From Vallitalea pronyensis (GTDB taxonomy: Bacteria > Bacillota > Clostridia > Lachnospirales > Vallitaleaceae), in NCBI RefSeq assembly GCF_018141445.1, contig NZ_CP058649.1, forward strand, positions 5,103,001-5,167,000: a stretch of 64,000 nucleotides of DNA, given 5' to 3'. The notes beneath the pieces are model-generated. The model had not been told where the DNA came from. It searched no databases and saw nothing but the letters and a program-made list of their open reading frames with translations. Below are positions 17,762 through 26,676 of the stretch, piece by piece. The stretch's first letter is position 1, and each line of letters begins with the position of its first letter. Both the position numbers and the translations under genes were made by a program.

Positions 17762-18859
17762 ATGGATCAACAGCATTTGAATGATCGACAATTTGCATTT
17801 TTAATCTATTCTGGTACCGTTGGCAACATGCTTTTTATTACAATCTACGTCATTCAAAACGCTGGTAGAGCCACTTATGTTGCCGCTTTTTTAGGATCAT
17901 GTGTAACGGCTCTTTTCATGTTATGGACCATATACTTAGGTAAATTCATGCCTAAAAAATCCATGTTTGATATCATCAAAACCTATTATGGAAAGATGGT
18001 TAGCTCTATCTTAATCATGATCTACAGCTTATTTCATATCTTTACTGGTGCTTTGATTTTACGATTATCCATGACGATATTTGTAAAAGTTCAGTTGTTA
18101 CATTTAACGCCTTTATGGCTTATCACATTAATGCCAGTTATTGCCATTGCCATCTTCTTATTTACCAACAGTTTTAACCTATTTGCAAGATGGAATGTAA
18201 TCCTTCAAGTTGTTGCCACGTCTGTCTATTTTGTGGGTATTGTTGTGGGTATGGTGATTAAATTTGATGTGAATAATTTAAAGCCCGTTTTTCACGTGGA
18301 TGCGTCTGATTTTTTACTGGGTTTTTATTTATTATTAGGCGCAACCAATGAAACGGTTCTAAAATCTTTTAGTATCATGGGGTTACTAAAAAATTACAAA
18401 GTTGCACGGAAAGGGTTAATTAAAGGCGCCATTCTATACATTCCTATTATCAGTACATCCTTATTTTTTGCCATAGGGATTATGGGTCAGGAAGTTGCAA
18501 GAGATAGTACCTTTGCCATTGTTAATTTAGCCAATCAGGTTGGGTTAGGGAAGTTTATACAAGGCTTAGAGATATTTCATATTCTCCCTTTCTTATCCCT
18601 TATATACATCCACTTAGGTCATAATGCTTACAGCAGTTTTCTGAGTGCATGTTCTTTATCTCACAATAAAAAGTTTCGCTTAATTATGATTGGCATCATC
18701 TGTATTGGTATATATGCCATTGCAATCAGCATTACGTCCTTTAACGTTGCCATGGTTTATATGAAAACAACCATCACATATGTGGTTGTTCCCTTTAGTC
18801 TCCTTATACTTATCATGGCATCCATAGCCGTTATCATGAGAAAGCGCAAGAAACAATGA
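17762..18859 (+). CDS. Spore germination permease, GerAB/GerKB family (copy 2)
   Basis: This 365-residue, ten-helix paralogue lies 14 bases downstream of copy 1. The two share the N-terminal motif pattern (QQ-x-L-x(2)-RQ, LIY-x-GT, NAGRA-T/S-Y) and most helix boundaries, so they arose by tandem duplication. GAGGTG precedes the ATG by 6 bases. A hairpin overlaps the stop. Two B subunits beside single A and C subunits would let one receptor scaffold respond to two germinants, or form a hetero-complex. That is inference from known multi-B Ger operons. Confidence 0.92.
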   Translation: MDQQHLNDRQFAFLIYSGTVGNMLFITIYVIQNAGRATYVAAFLGSCVTALFMLWTIYLGKFMPKKSMFDIIKTYYGKMVSSILIMIYSLFHIFTGALILRLSMTIFVKVQLLHLTPLWLITLMPVIAIAIFLFTNSFNLFARWNVILQVVATSVYFVGIVVGMVIKFDVNNLKPVFHVDASDFLLGFYLLLGATNETVLKSFSIMGLLKNYKVARKGLIKGAILYIPIISTSLFFAIGIMGQEVARDSTFAIVNLANQVGLGKFIQGLEIFHILPFLSLIYIHLGHNAYSSFLSACSLSHNKKFRLIMIGIICIGIYAIAISITSFNVAMVYMKTTITYVVVPFSLLILIMASIAVIMRKRKKQ

Positions 18860-18874
18860 CATCTCCTTGCGCTT
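18842..18874. terminator. Hairpin between convergent gerB' and sulfatase genes
   Basis: AAGCGCAAG (18842-18850) pairs perfectly with CTTGCGCTT (18866-18874), overlapping the end of the germination gene. T runs are weak on both sides, so it may be a bidirectional but imperfect terminator. Confidence 0.5.
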
Positions 18875-18924
18875 ATGCTTGTATGTTTGAATGGACTTCT
18901 TAAGGGTTGGTTATTACATAATGC

Positions 18925-20394
18925 CTATTCTTTACTTAATAAGTTGGGATAGTTCTCATCTAAATCCATATACGTTTTTCTGGCATCATGTAATTGTTCC
19001 ATAAGTGATTGGACTAATTCTCCACGGGCTTCATCCTCATATATATTGTTCATTTCTTGAGGGTCATTGACCATATCGTATAACTCAAATCCAGTCGGTG
19101 TATCCTCATGGACTGCACCTGCAGCATCTAAGGCTTTGCCATAATAATAAATGAACTTATATTGCTTCGTCCGAATACCAAAATGAGCAGGGTTATGGTG
19201 CCGATGTGCTAAATTCATCCAGTATCTAAAGTAAATCACAGATCGTAGGTCCTCTTGCTCTTTTTGTAGCAATACAGGTACTTGTGACACACCTTGCATA
19301 GCTTTTGGTACGGAAATACCACAAAAATCAAGCAATGTAGGTGCTACATCAATATTGGCCATCAGATTGGTATTGGTCACCTTTGAAGGTATTTTTTCCG
19401 GATACCTGATTAAAAATGGGGCACGTAGTGATTCCTCATAACTCCATCGTTTATCTTGGTAATCATGCTCACCAAGAAACATACCTTGATCGGATGTATA
19501 GATAATAATGGTGTTATTCAACTCACCAATGGCTTCTAGTTTATCCAACAGTACCCCAACAGAATCATCAATACCGGCTACTGTTCTAAGGTAGTCTTTT
19601 AGATACTTCTGATACGCAGCTAAACCTTTCTGCTCAAATGTCATATCGTCATCAATCTTAAGGGGTCCTGTCACATAATCCTCAGCTTGAAAATCTTGAT
19701 ATAAACTTCTCACCTTACTTCTAGGTGTGACCGATGAACCAAAGTCTCTTGAAGCTTCACTTCGATGACTACGGTCTTCAAACAAACTATCGGGTACAGG
19801 TATGTCCTTCCCATCAAACAGATGTTCATGTCTCTTGGCAAATTCCCAAAAATCGTGGGGTGCTTTGTGGTGACACATGAGAAAAAATGGTTTTGATGTA
19901 TCCCGGTTGTCTAAGAAGTTGGTGGTCATATCTGTAATAACATCGGTCACATAACCCTTATGCACCTTTCTTCCAAGGTCCTTTTCCTCAAATTCAGGGT
20001 CCCAATAAGTGCCTTGTCCGTGGCAACCTGAAAGATATTTGTAGTCATCAAAGCCTAAGGGTTCACAATGAAGATGCCATTTCCCAAACATGGCTGTTTC
20101 ATAACCGTTATCTTGGAAGATAGCGGCTAAATTAGGTCCTTGGGTAGGGTCCCAATGGTCACTAAGGGTCCGAACACCATTGATATGTCCATATTGCCCT
20201 GTCATAATGGATGCTCGAGCGGGTGTACAGATAGCATTAGTACTGTAAAAGTGCTGAAGCTTCGTACCTTCTTCATATAGGCGGTCCATATTCGGTGTCT
20301 TAAAAACATCACTCAGAATAGAACCATAACAGCTAATGGCATTAGCTGAATGGTCATCCGACATGATATATAATACATTTGGTTGTTTACGCAT
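18925..20394 (-). CDS. Type I (FGly) sulfatase, family S1, cytoplasmic
   Basis: This 489-residue sulfatase has metal-site Asp13-Asp14 (MSDDHS) and the activation motif CTPAR starting at Cys56, the residue oxidised to formylglycine. KWHLHCEP lies near 105, HHKAP near 175 and TSDQGMFLGEHD near 305-316 supplies the remaining Asp and the His/Lys ligands. It removes sulfate esters from a carbohydrate. No signal peptide is present, so it should act in the cytoplasm on imported sugars. It forms a two-gene operon with the GH29 fucosidase upstream, 27 bases apart, suggesting a sulfated fucoside substrate. The maturase needed for formylglycine formation is not in this window. Confidence 0.92.
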   Translation of the reverse strand: MRKQPNVLYIMSDDHSANAISCYGSILSDVFKTPNMDRLYEEGTKLQHFYSTNAICTPARASIMTGQYGHINGVRTLSDHWDPTQGPNLAAIFQDNGYETAMFGKWHLHCEPLGFDDYKYLSGCHGQGTYWDPEFEEKDLGRKVHKGYVTDVITDMTTNFLDNRDTSKPFFLMCHHKAPHDFWEFAKRHEHLFDGKDIPVPDSLFEDRSHRSEASRDFGSSVTPRSKVRSLYQDFQAEDYVTGPLKIDDDMTFEQKGLAAYQKYLKDYLRTVAGIDDSVGVLLDKLEAIGELNNTIIIYTSDQGMFLGEHDYQDKRWSYEESLRAPFLIRYPEKIPSKVTNTNLMANIDVAPTLLDFCGISVPKAMQGVSQVPVLLQKEQEDLRSVIYFRYWMNLAHRHHNPAHFGIRTKQYKFIYYYGKALDAAGAVHEDTPTGFELYDMVNDPQEMNNIYEDEARGELVQSLMEQLHDARKTYMDLDENYPNLLSKE

Positions 20395-20421
20395 GTTTAT
20401 ACTCCTTCATCCATGTCTTGT

Positions 20422-21900
20422 TTAATCTATGGTTATTTTAAAGCAAACAGGGAAAGTTGTGTTTATTGGCTGATCCACGTTTATTTTTAAACCTTCCTCT
20501 AGGCGTTCATAAGTCACTTCTCCATCAAAACCAAGAAGTTCAATGGCCTGAAGGTGACCTTCAAAATGCTTGGAGCCTTTAGCCAATGATTTAATCACCA
20601 CTTCACCGTTATCTGGCCACTTAAGGATATTGGCATAGATATAAGGGGCTTTATAAGTGAAGCGAATATCTTCACTTGTAAAGGGTGAACGGGCAACATC
20701 ATTCATACAACCTTCCACAATCTCTGTAGGACCTTCACCAAAAACACTCCAATAAGAGGTATCGTATATGGATTCACCATTGGTAGCCAGCCATTTACCA
20801 ATAGCACGTAATACACTCTCATCTTCTTCTGCAATGGTTCCGTCTGCTTTTGGGCCAATGTTTAATAACATACAACCGTTCTTACTGATGATATCAATTA
20901 AGTCACACACAATGGATTCAGGGGTTTTAAAATCATTATTTTCTGTATAACACCATGAATTCTTAGCCACTGCTGTATCTGTTTGCCAAAACCTTGGTCG
21001 AATATTGGCTAGCTGGCCACGTTCCACATCAAAGATAGCAGTCCCTTTTGCATAGGCATCGTTTTTATAATTAATGGCAACTTGTTCGCCCCACTCTACG
21101 CCTCTGTTATAATAGTAGGCTGCAAACTTTTTAAGATAGGGTTTAAAAGCCATATTCTGTATCCACCAGTCAAACCAAACCACTTTTGGTTGATATTTAT
21201 CCACTAACTCACATGTCCTTACAAGCCAATCTTCAAGGTGCTCTTCACATGGTCCTTCATTATAGATATTGTGTGTACTGCCTACACTCTTTGCATCAAA
21301 AAGCTTATGGGCATACCCGTAAGGTTCCTGATATTCAATGTCTTGAATACCAGAATCAAAGTCTCTACACCCACTCATGAACCAAAAGTTCTCAGCCCGA
21401 TGACTGGATGCTGTAAATACCATATCATTGGCTTCAATCTCTTTTTTAAGTTCCCCTAAAATATCTCTTTTAGGACCTTTTTTAGCTGCACACCACTCGG
21501 ATAAATCACTGTCATACATCTGGAACCCATCATGATGCTCCGCTACTGGCATCACATACTTAGCACCAGCTGCTTTGAATAATTCAACCCAAGCTTTTGG
21601 ATCAAATTTCTCAGCTTTAAACATGGGTACAAAATCTGCATAGCCAAAATCTTTATGTAACCCATAAGTTTTAATATGATGCTCATAAAATTTTGAACCC
21701 ACATCATACATGTGACGAGGGTACCATTCACTACCAAATGCGGGTACTGAATAAACACCCCAATGAATAAAAATACCAAATTTAGCCTTTTTATACCATG
21801 TGGGTTCTGGCACTTGAGATAAAGACGCCCAATCATCTTTAAAAGGTCCTTTTTCAATCACTTCATCAATTGTCTTTAAATACGCAGCTAACTTACTCAT
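20422..21900 (-). CDS. GH29 alpha-L-fucosidase
   Basis: This enzyme of about 492 residues has the GH29 TIM barrel. KFGIFIHWGVYSVPAFGSEWYPR lies near residues 40-63, the MPVAEHHDGFQMYDS signature near 118-131, and the nucleophile is Asp245 in VVWFDWW. LLNIGPKADGTI near 345 closes the barrel, followed by a C-terminal beta domain. The second ATG (21900) has better spacing from AAGGAG. It hydrolyses terminal alpha-L-fucose with retention of configuration. No signal peptide is visible. It is divergently transcribed from an AraC-type regulator and shares the transcript with the sulfatase. Confidence 0.93.
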   Translation of the reverse strand: MSKLAAYLKTIDEVIEKGPFKDDWASLSQVPEPTWYKKAKFGIFIHWGVYSVPAFGSEWYPRHMYDVGSKFYEHHIKTYGLHKDFGYADFVPMFKAEKFDPKAWVELFKAAGAKYVMPVAEHHDGFQMYDSDLSEWCAAKKGPKRDILGELKKEIEANDMVFTASSHRAENFWFMSGCRDFDSGIQDIEYQEPYGYAHKLFDAKSVGSTHNIYNEGPCEEHLEDWLVRTCELVDKYQPKVVWFDWWIQNMAFKPYLKKFAAYYYNRGVEWGEQVAINYKNDAYAKGTAIFDVERGQLANIRPRFWQTDTAVAKNSWCYTENNDFKTPESIVCDLIDIISKNGCMLLNIGPKADGTIAEEDESVLRAIGKWLATNGESIYDTSYWSVFGEGPTEIVEGCMNDVARSPFTSEDIRFTYKAPYIYANILKWPDNGEVVIKSLAKGSKHFEGHLQAIELLGFDGEVTYERLEEGLKINVDQPINTTFPVCFKITID

Positions 21901-21951
21901 CATACTCTCCTTTTCTATTGCACATATTTTTTTGGCTTAACTACCACCTTA

Positions 21952-21980
21952 TTGTTAGTATAGTGCTTTCATGGTATAAT
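21952..21980 (+). promoter_or_regulatory. Promoter of the AraC-type regulator, in a divergent control region
   Basis: TTGTTA (21952-21957), a 17-base spacer and TATAAT (21975-21980). A candidate minus-strand -10 (TATACT on the complement, within 21957-21966) lies inside this promoter, so the fucosidase operon and regulator probably compete or are co-controlled. Confidence 0.65.
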
Positions 21981-22025
21981 AAAAATACGAAATATTAACC
22001 TACTTTTACGAAAAGGGGAACTGAT

Positions 22026-22841
22026 ATGGATGATAAAATAATAAGGCAATATATGGCACATCTAAAAGTCGATTTGCTCCAATCCCATTATGGCAAAGTC
22101 CTTGAAACGTGGAATGAAAACAATGAGAAACTGGGTTACAACAAGCTATATTTTATCGACAAAGGGGAAGGACTTGTTACCATCAATCATAAAAAATACA
22201 TGCCTCGCCCTGGTGAGATTCTTTTTATACCTGAGGGGTCCATTCAAAGCCTAGCCATCATTAGTCCAAAGCGTTATGTAAAGCATTGGTGTCATTTTAA
22301 TGGGTATATTGGAACAGTTCCCATTAGCCAGTTTTTATCCTTCCCATTGTTAAAAAAGGTAAATGACATTCCCTATGTTGAAGACCTCTTTACCAAGATG
22401 TCGGGCTATTCCAATGACCAACAAGCTTTTTCCCCCATTCGAGCCAATAGTTTATTATTGGAGTTACTTCACTACTATTTTAGTGATATCTGTAAAAATG
22501 AGGTTAATTTGGCACGTCAAGTGGCTTCTACAAAGATAAACACCCTCCTTACCTTTATGGAACAGAACCTTCATAGGAAACTCCAAACGGAAGATTTTGC
22601 AGAGGTGATGAATCTTAATCCAAACTATCTCATACGGCTTTTCAAAACAACCTTTGGTACATCGCCTATGAATTATTTTAATAGAATGCGTATAGAAAAA
22701 GCCAAAGAATTGTTAAAATTGGACGTTGATTCCATCAGCTCCATTTCTGACAAACTTGGCTTTAATACACCTTATTACTTTTCCTATGTGTTTAAAAAGC
22801 ATACGGGTTATAGCCCTAAGGACTACCGAAGGATCACCTAG
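22026..22841 (+). CDS. AraC-family transcriptional regulator
   Basis: This 271-residue regulator has an N-terminal cupin-like sugar-sensing domain (residues about 10-150, with KGEGLVTINHKKYMPRPGEILFIPEG near 45-70). A C-terminal double helix-turn-helix covers about 170-271, including FAEVMNLNPNYLIRLFKTTFGTSPMNYFNRMRIEKAKELL and a final GFNTPYYFSYVFKKHTGYSPKDYR. It is divergent from the fucosidase-sulfatase operon and is the obvious activator for it. The ribosome site is AAGGGGA, 6 bases before the ATG. Confidence 0.92.
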   Translation: MDDKIIRQYMAHLKVDLLQSHYGKVLETWNENNEKLGYNKLYFIDKGEGLVTINHKKYMPRPGEILFIPEGSIQSLAIISPKRYVKHWCHFNGYIGTVPISQFLSFPLLKKVNDIPYVEDLFTKMSGYSNDQQAFSPIRANSLLLELLHYYFSDICKNEVNLARQVASTKINTLLTFMEQNLHRKLQTEDFAEVMNLNPNYLIRLFKTTFGTSPMNYFNRMRIEKAKELLKLDVDSISSISDKLGFNTPYYFSYVFKKHTGYSPKDYRRIT

Positions 22842-22842
22842 T

Positions 22843-22872
22843 AGGGTTCTTGTACACGCGTTCATAACCCTA
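22843..22872. terminator. Hairpin between convergent araC-type and GH2 genes
   Basis: TAGGGTT (22843-22849) pairs with AACCCTA (22866-22872) right after the regulator stop. The stem is short and lacks a T run, so it is a weak candidate. Confidence 0.35.
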
Positions 22873-22888
22873 TTCGATTACTGGTGTA

Positions 22889-25420
22889 TCATAGTCCTCC
22901 ATCTGCCGCATCTTTCGTATCGTATACTTCTAGAGTAGCGTCTTTGACAGCTGGAACCAATTGATCGTCTGCTTTCTCTGTCACTTGAATGTACATGGTA
23001 TCGGACATTAAGCCATCAGATGATGCGGTTAACCTTATGGTTCCTGTTTGTCTTGTGGTTTTGAGAACAACTAACGCAAGACCATTAAATAATGCTCGAT
23101 GGTGGTTATGATCGTGATCGTGGCATAATGGGTCACCATTACCGCAACCAACTATCTCACCAACGCCCTCTACCTGAAAGTCTATTCTATTACTAGCTGA
23201 TGGGTTATCTATACCAAAGGCATCAAGAACTTTCACTTGGACCATGATCGTGTCTTCCCCATTTGCTCTTAGTGCATAGTCACTGACTAATTGGAGCTGA
23301 ATACACTTAGGCTCTGAAGCTGTTTTATGACTTTCTCTAACCACTTCAATCCCATCATTATAACCAAGTGCTATAATCTCACCAGGTTCATAATGCACAA
23401 AGTAATGAGCGGCTTCAAAGGGTGCAATAGGTTTACGTCCATAAGACGTACCATTACAGATAAACTCTATCTCTTGTGTATTGGCTGTTATGACAACTTC
23501 TATTTCTTCTCCAACACAGTCAAACGTCCAATGAGGCATAAGATGAATAGACGGCTCTTTTGTCCAATGAACCCTATATTGATGACCTGAATCTTTCATA
23601 AACCCACACAAGTCTATAATACCGTATCTAGATATAACGCTGGGCCATGTAAATGGAAATATCTCCCCTCGATAATCAAAACCCGTCCACACGAAATAAC
23701 CTGCAACATAGTTTTTATCTGCTGCTTTTAAGGTTTCAAGGGGCGTAGAACCCCATAAAGGGTAGGATTCTGTATAGGCACTTACATTGTACTTCCGTTT
23801 AGGGTTTGCCCATATGCTGGTTGTTTTGGATCGTTCACTGTAATAGCCTGGATTCAGTTCTTCTTCCCTTGGCAGATATTGACCTCTTGTGGATTGCCCC
23901 GAACCGTTCTCTGTACCGAGTATGCATCGGTCGGGATATTCTGCATGTATTTTATCGTACAAATCAAATTGGCGGTTGACATAATAATTAAAACCAAAAA
24001 CATCAATATGAAAGTCATGATTCTCATGGAACTTTGTGATGTCATACCAATTGCAGTTATTACCGTAGGTAATGGGTCTTGTATCATCCAGTCTATGAGC
24101 CAATCTTTGTAGCTTCTTCATGATTCTAACACCTGTTGGGGTGCCATGAATATTCATTTCTTCGTTACCAATGGACCATATAAAAATGGATGCATGGTTA
24201 CGGTCTCTTTTAAATAAATCCGTCATTTGTTGGATGTATTCATCTGCTGTACTCATCAATCGTACTTCGTCCATGACTAATATACCAATGTCATCACAGG
24301 CCTTTAACAAATAGGGAGATGGCGGGTTATGAGAACATCGATAGGCATTGCACCCCATGTTTTTAAGAATTTGAATTTTATGCCTTATGGTGGATTCGGT
24401 AAGTGCACCGCCAACGGCTGCAAAATCATCATGAACGCATACCCCTTGGATTTTAATAGAACGTCCATTGAGATAAATACCTTTTTGGGATGTAAACTGC
24501 ACATCTTTGATACCAAAGGTCAATGTCTGTGTATCCATCACCTGATCATCTTTTTTGATTGTCACGAAAAGTGTGTACAACCTAGGCGAATCAATGTCCC
24601 ATAATTTAGGTCCAATGATAACATCTTCAAGGGTTATGATTTTGTCTTCGTAGGCATCTACTTTCACTGTATCATAATTACTCATGACAGATACACCATA
24701 AGGATCGACAACTTCTATTTCTACTTTTAGCATACCTTCATAAGACGTATCATTACCCATGTCAATATCGGCTTTTAATAAGACAGAAGGGATCTCTTTC
24801 CGTTCTCTAAATAACTTGGAACTGTTCATGGGCATATATGTTCTAACGAAAATACCATCCTTTTTCACATAAATTGGCTCTGTGATGACTAATCTTACAT
24901 CTCGGTAGATGCCAGCTGCTTCATACCACCATCCTTCGTAATTCGTCGCATTTACCCTAACAGCTACAACATTGGGTTGCCCATAGCGGATGACATCGGA
25001 TATGTCATAATGAAAACTGGTGTAACCACTTAAGTGCCTGCCAACAAAATGACCGTTTACATAGATCTCACTATCTCGGTAGACACCATCAAACTCTATG
25101 CTGATACATTTTCCTTCATGGCTCTTATCCACAAAAAATGCCTTTCGATACCAAACAATGCCCATTTTCAAGAACCCTTCTGGTTCTGGTACATTTTCTG
25201 GATCATATTCCCCACGATACACTCTAAAATCATGGGGCACATTGATGTTATCCCAATGACTGGTATCGTAGCCCCATTTTGCTACGCCACAATTACCAGC
25301 TTTCATCCAAATAGGTGACTTGAATCGTGTTTCATGGACACTTTCATATGCCGTTGTTTCAAGATCACCATCGTGATACTGCCAGTCAAAATTCATGTTA
25401 TAGGCCATTCTTTTCTTCAT
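22889..25420 (-). CDS. GH2 glycoside hydrolase (beta-galactosidase/beta-glucuronidase type)
   Basis: This enzyme of about 843 residues has the full GH2 layout. A jelly-roll sugar-binding domain (about 1-190, with GIYRDVRLV) is followed by an Ig-like domain, then a TIM barrel from about 310. The acid/base Glu lies in WSIGNEEMN near residue 420 and the nucleophile Glu in LGTENGSGQ near 504. C-terminal beta domains include GVGEIVGCGNGDP. The ATG at 25420 lies 8 bases after GAGGGGAG; the TTG two codons earlier is too close. No signal peptide. It is the last gene of the second importer cluster, after the propeller hydrolase, so it trims imported oligosaccharides. Whether it is a galactosidase or glucuronidase cannot be settled here. 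Confidence 0.9.
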   Translation of the reverse strand: MKKRMAYNMNFDWQYHDGDLETTAYESVHETRFKSPIWMKAGNCGVAKWGYDTSHWDNINVPHDFRVYRGEYDPENVPEPEGFLKMGIVWYRKAFFVDKSHEGKCISIEFDGVYRDSEIYVNGHFVGRHLSGYTSFHYDISDVIRYGQPNVVAVRVNATNYEGWWYEAAGIYRDVRLVITEPIYVKKDGIFVRTYMPMNSSKLFRERKEIPSVLLKADIDMGNDTSYEGMLKVEIEVVDPYGVSVMSNYDTVKVDAYEDKIITLEDVIIGPKLWDIDSPRLYTLFVTIKKDDQVMDTQTLTFGIKDVQFTSQKGIYLNGRSIKIQGVCVHDDFAAVGGALTESTIRHKIQILKNMGCNAYRCSHNPPSPYLLKACDDIGILVMDEVRLMSTADEYIQQMTDLFKRDRNHASIFIWSIGNEEMNIHGTPTGVRIMKKLQRLAHRLDDTRPITYGNNCNWYDITKFHENHDFHIDVFGFNYYVNRQFDLYDKIHAEYPDRCILGTENGSGQSTRGQYLPREEELNPGYYSERSKTTSIWANPKRKYNVSAYTESYPLWGSTPLETLKAADKNYVAGYFVWTGFDYRGEIFPFTWPSVISRYGIIDLCGFMKDSGHQYRVHWTKEPSIHLMPHWTFDCVGEEIEVVITANTQEIEFICNGTSYGRKPIAPFEAAHYFVHYEPGEIIALGYNDGIEVVRESHKTASEPKCIQLQLVSDYALRANGEDTIMVQVKVLDAFGIDNPSASNRIDFQVEGVGEIVGCGNGDPLCHDHDHNHHRALFNGLALVVLKTTRQTGTIRLTASSDGLMSDTMYIQVTEKADDQLVPAVKDATLEVYDTKDAADGGL

Positions 25421-25523
25421 AACCAATGCTCCCCTCTATGGTTTTTTCTTATCACTGCAACTTGTTTTATGGTATATCCACTACCCTTCAAGATACCCTG
25501 ATATCTATAGTTGAAGCCATGCA

Positions 25524-26576
25524 TTACTTATTTTTATTAATTTTGAGAACAACGCCACTGGAAGTATTATATTTACCGCCTCGATAAGCACAAAATAAAT
25601 GGGTTGGGGAACCGTCTTTCAATAATAATTGAGGGCGTTCAAATCGTCCTTGACGTGTTAGTCCAGGCATGGCTTCATCAAAGTAGCTGGGAGCATCTAA
25701 ATAGCTAATACTAGGCTCACTCCACTCAATACCGTCTTTTGATTCAATGTATAAACCATACTCATGATTAAAGACGCCCATATCTCTCATAACCATATGA
25801 TACTTATTATCTTCATACCATATATAGCCATCTTCTGCTTGAACCCGCTCCTCAATATACGAATAATCGATGACAGGGTTACCCTCATATTTTTTGTAAG
25901 GGCCTGTTAATGTGTCTGATTCTGCAAAGCCGTATTGCCGGTTACCATTGAATTTAGCTGCTGTCTGCTGACTCCATGCTTTGTAATAGATACGGTATTT
26001 ACCCTCTGGTGTTTTGGTAAATGTGGGATTGGATGTGCAGAAACTATCCCAGTCTGTATCATCCCCAACATGAATCATGGGTTCTTGGTCAGATACACGA
26101 ACAAAAGGACCATCAAGGGAATCGGCGATTGCCATACCTACTCTTTTGGAGTTGACAAGTTTATGAAAATAGGGTTTATACATATCCCCATCCATCTCAC
26201 CTATTTCGTCTAAGGTTTTTCCTAGATTTGAACCATCTGAACCCATATATAGTATAATGTATTTGTCATCTACTTTATAAACAGATGGATTATGTATGGA
26301 CCATGAATCCCAATGTTGACCACCACGACCTTGTAAGACAACACCCACGTGTTTATAAGGTCCTTCTGGTGAGTCTGCCACAGCATGAGCTACTTCACAA
26401 GCTGCCACCCAACCTAAATGATCGTACTTATTTTCCCATCGTGCATAAAAAACATGAACACGACCATCTTCATCATAAATAGGCGAACAACCCCATACAT
26501 TATACTTTTCTTCTTCAAGGATTCGCCCAACGCCTTCCAGTTGTTTTCCGATTAGAGACTGTTTTTTTTCAATCAT
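25524..26576 (-). CDS. Five-bladed beta-propeller glycoside hydrolase, GH43/GH117-like
   Basis: This 350-residue protein consists of repeated blade motifs: NVWGCSPIYDEDGRVHVFYARW near 26, SIHNPSVYKVDDKYIILYMGS near 92, TSNPTFTKTPEGKYRIYYKAW near 180, AEDGYIWYEDNKYHMVMRDM near 245 and a closing RGRFERPQLLLKDG. This is the clan GH-F/GH-J propeller plan. The N-terminal WGCSP and the acidic residues in ED-G-IWY are reminiscent of GH117 and related GH43-like enzymes from marine glycan clusters. No signal peptide. It follows the binding-protein gene and precedes GH2, so it is part of one catabolic route. The sugar it releases is unknown. Confidence 0.75.
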   Translation of the reverse strand: MIEKKQSLIGKQLEGVGRILEEEKYNVWGCSPIYDEDGRVHVFYARWENKYDHLGWVAACEVAHAVADSPEGPYKHVGVVLQGRGGQHWDSWSIHNPSVYKVDDKYIILYMGSDGSNLGKTLDEIGEMDGDMYKPYFHKLVNSKRVGMAIADSLDGPFVRVSDQEPMIHVGDDTDWDSFCTSNPTFTKTPEGKYRIYYKAWSQQTAAKFNGNRQYGFAESDTLTGPYKKYEGNPVIDYSYIEERVQAEDGYIWYEDNKYHMVMRDMGVFNHEYGLYIESKDGIEWSEPSISYLDAPSYFDEAMPGLTRQGRFERPQLLLKDGSPTHLFCAYRGGKYNTSSGVVLKINKNK

Positions 26577-26605
26577 ATACTTACTCCTTATCTTGTCTTA
26601 TAAAT

Positions 26606-26633
26606 GAAGCCAACGAACCAAGTCGTCGGCTTC
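26606..26633 (-). terminator. Intercistronic hairpin 3' of the second binding-protein gene
   Basis: GAAGCC (26606-26611) pairs with GGCTTC (26628-26633), extended inward by GACGA/TCGTT with G-U pairs. The trailing sequence has only short T runs, so partial termination or mRNA protection is more likely than full termination. Confidence 0.6.
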
Positions 26634-26676
26634 TTCATTATGACACACTTCTTTTGAAAGTCAACCTAAGCTTAGG

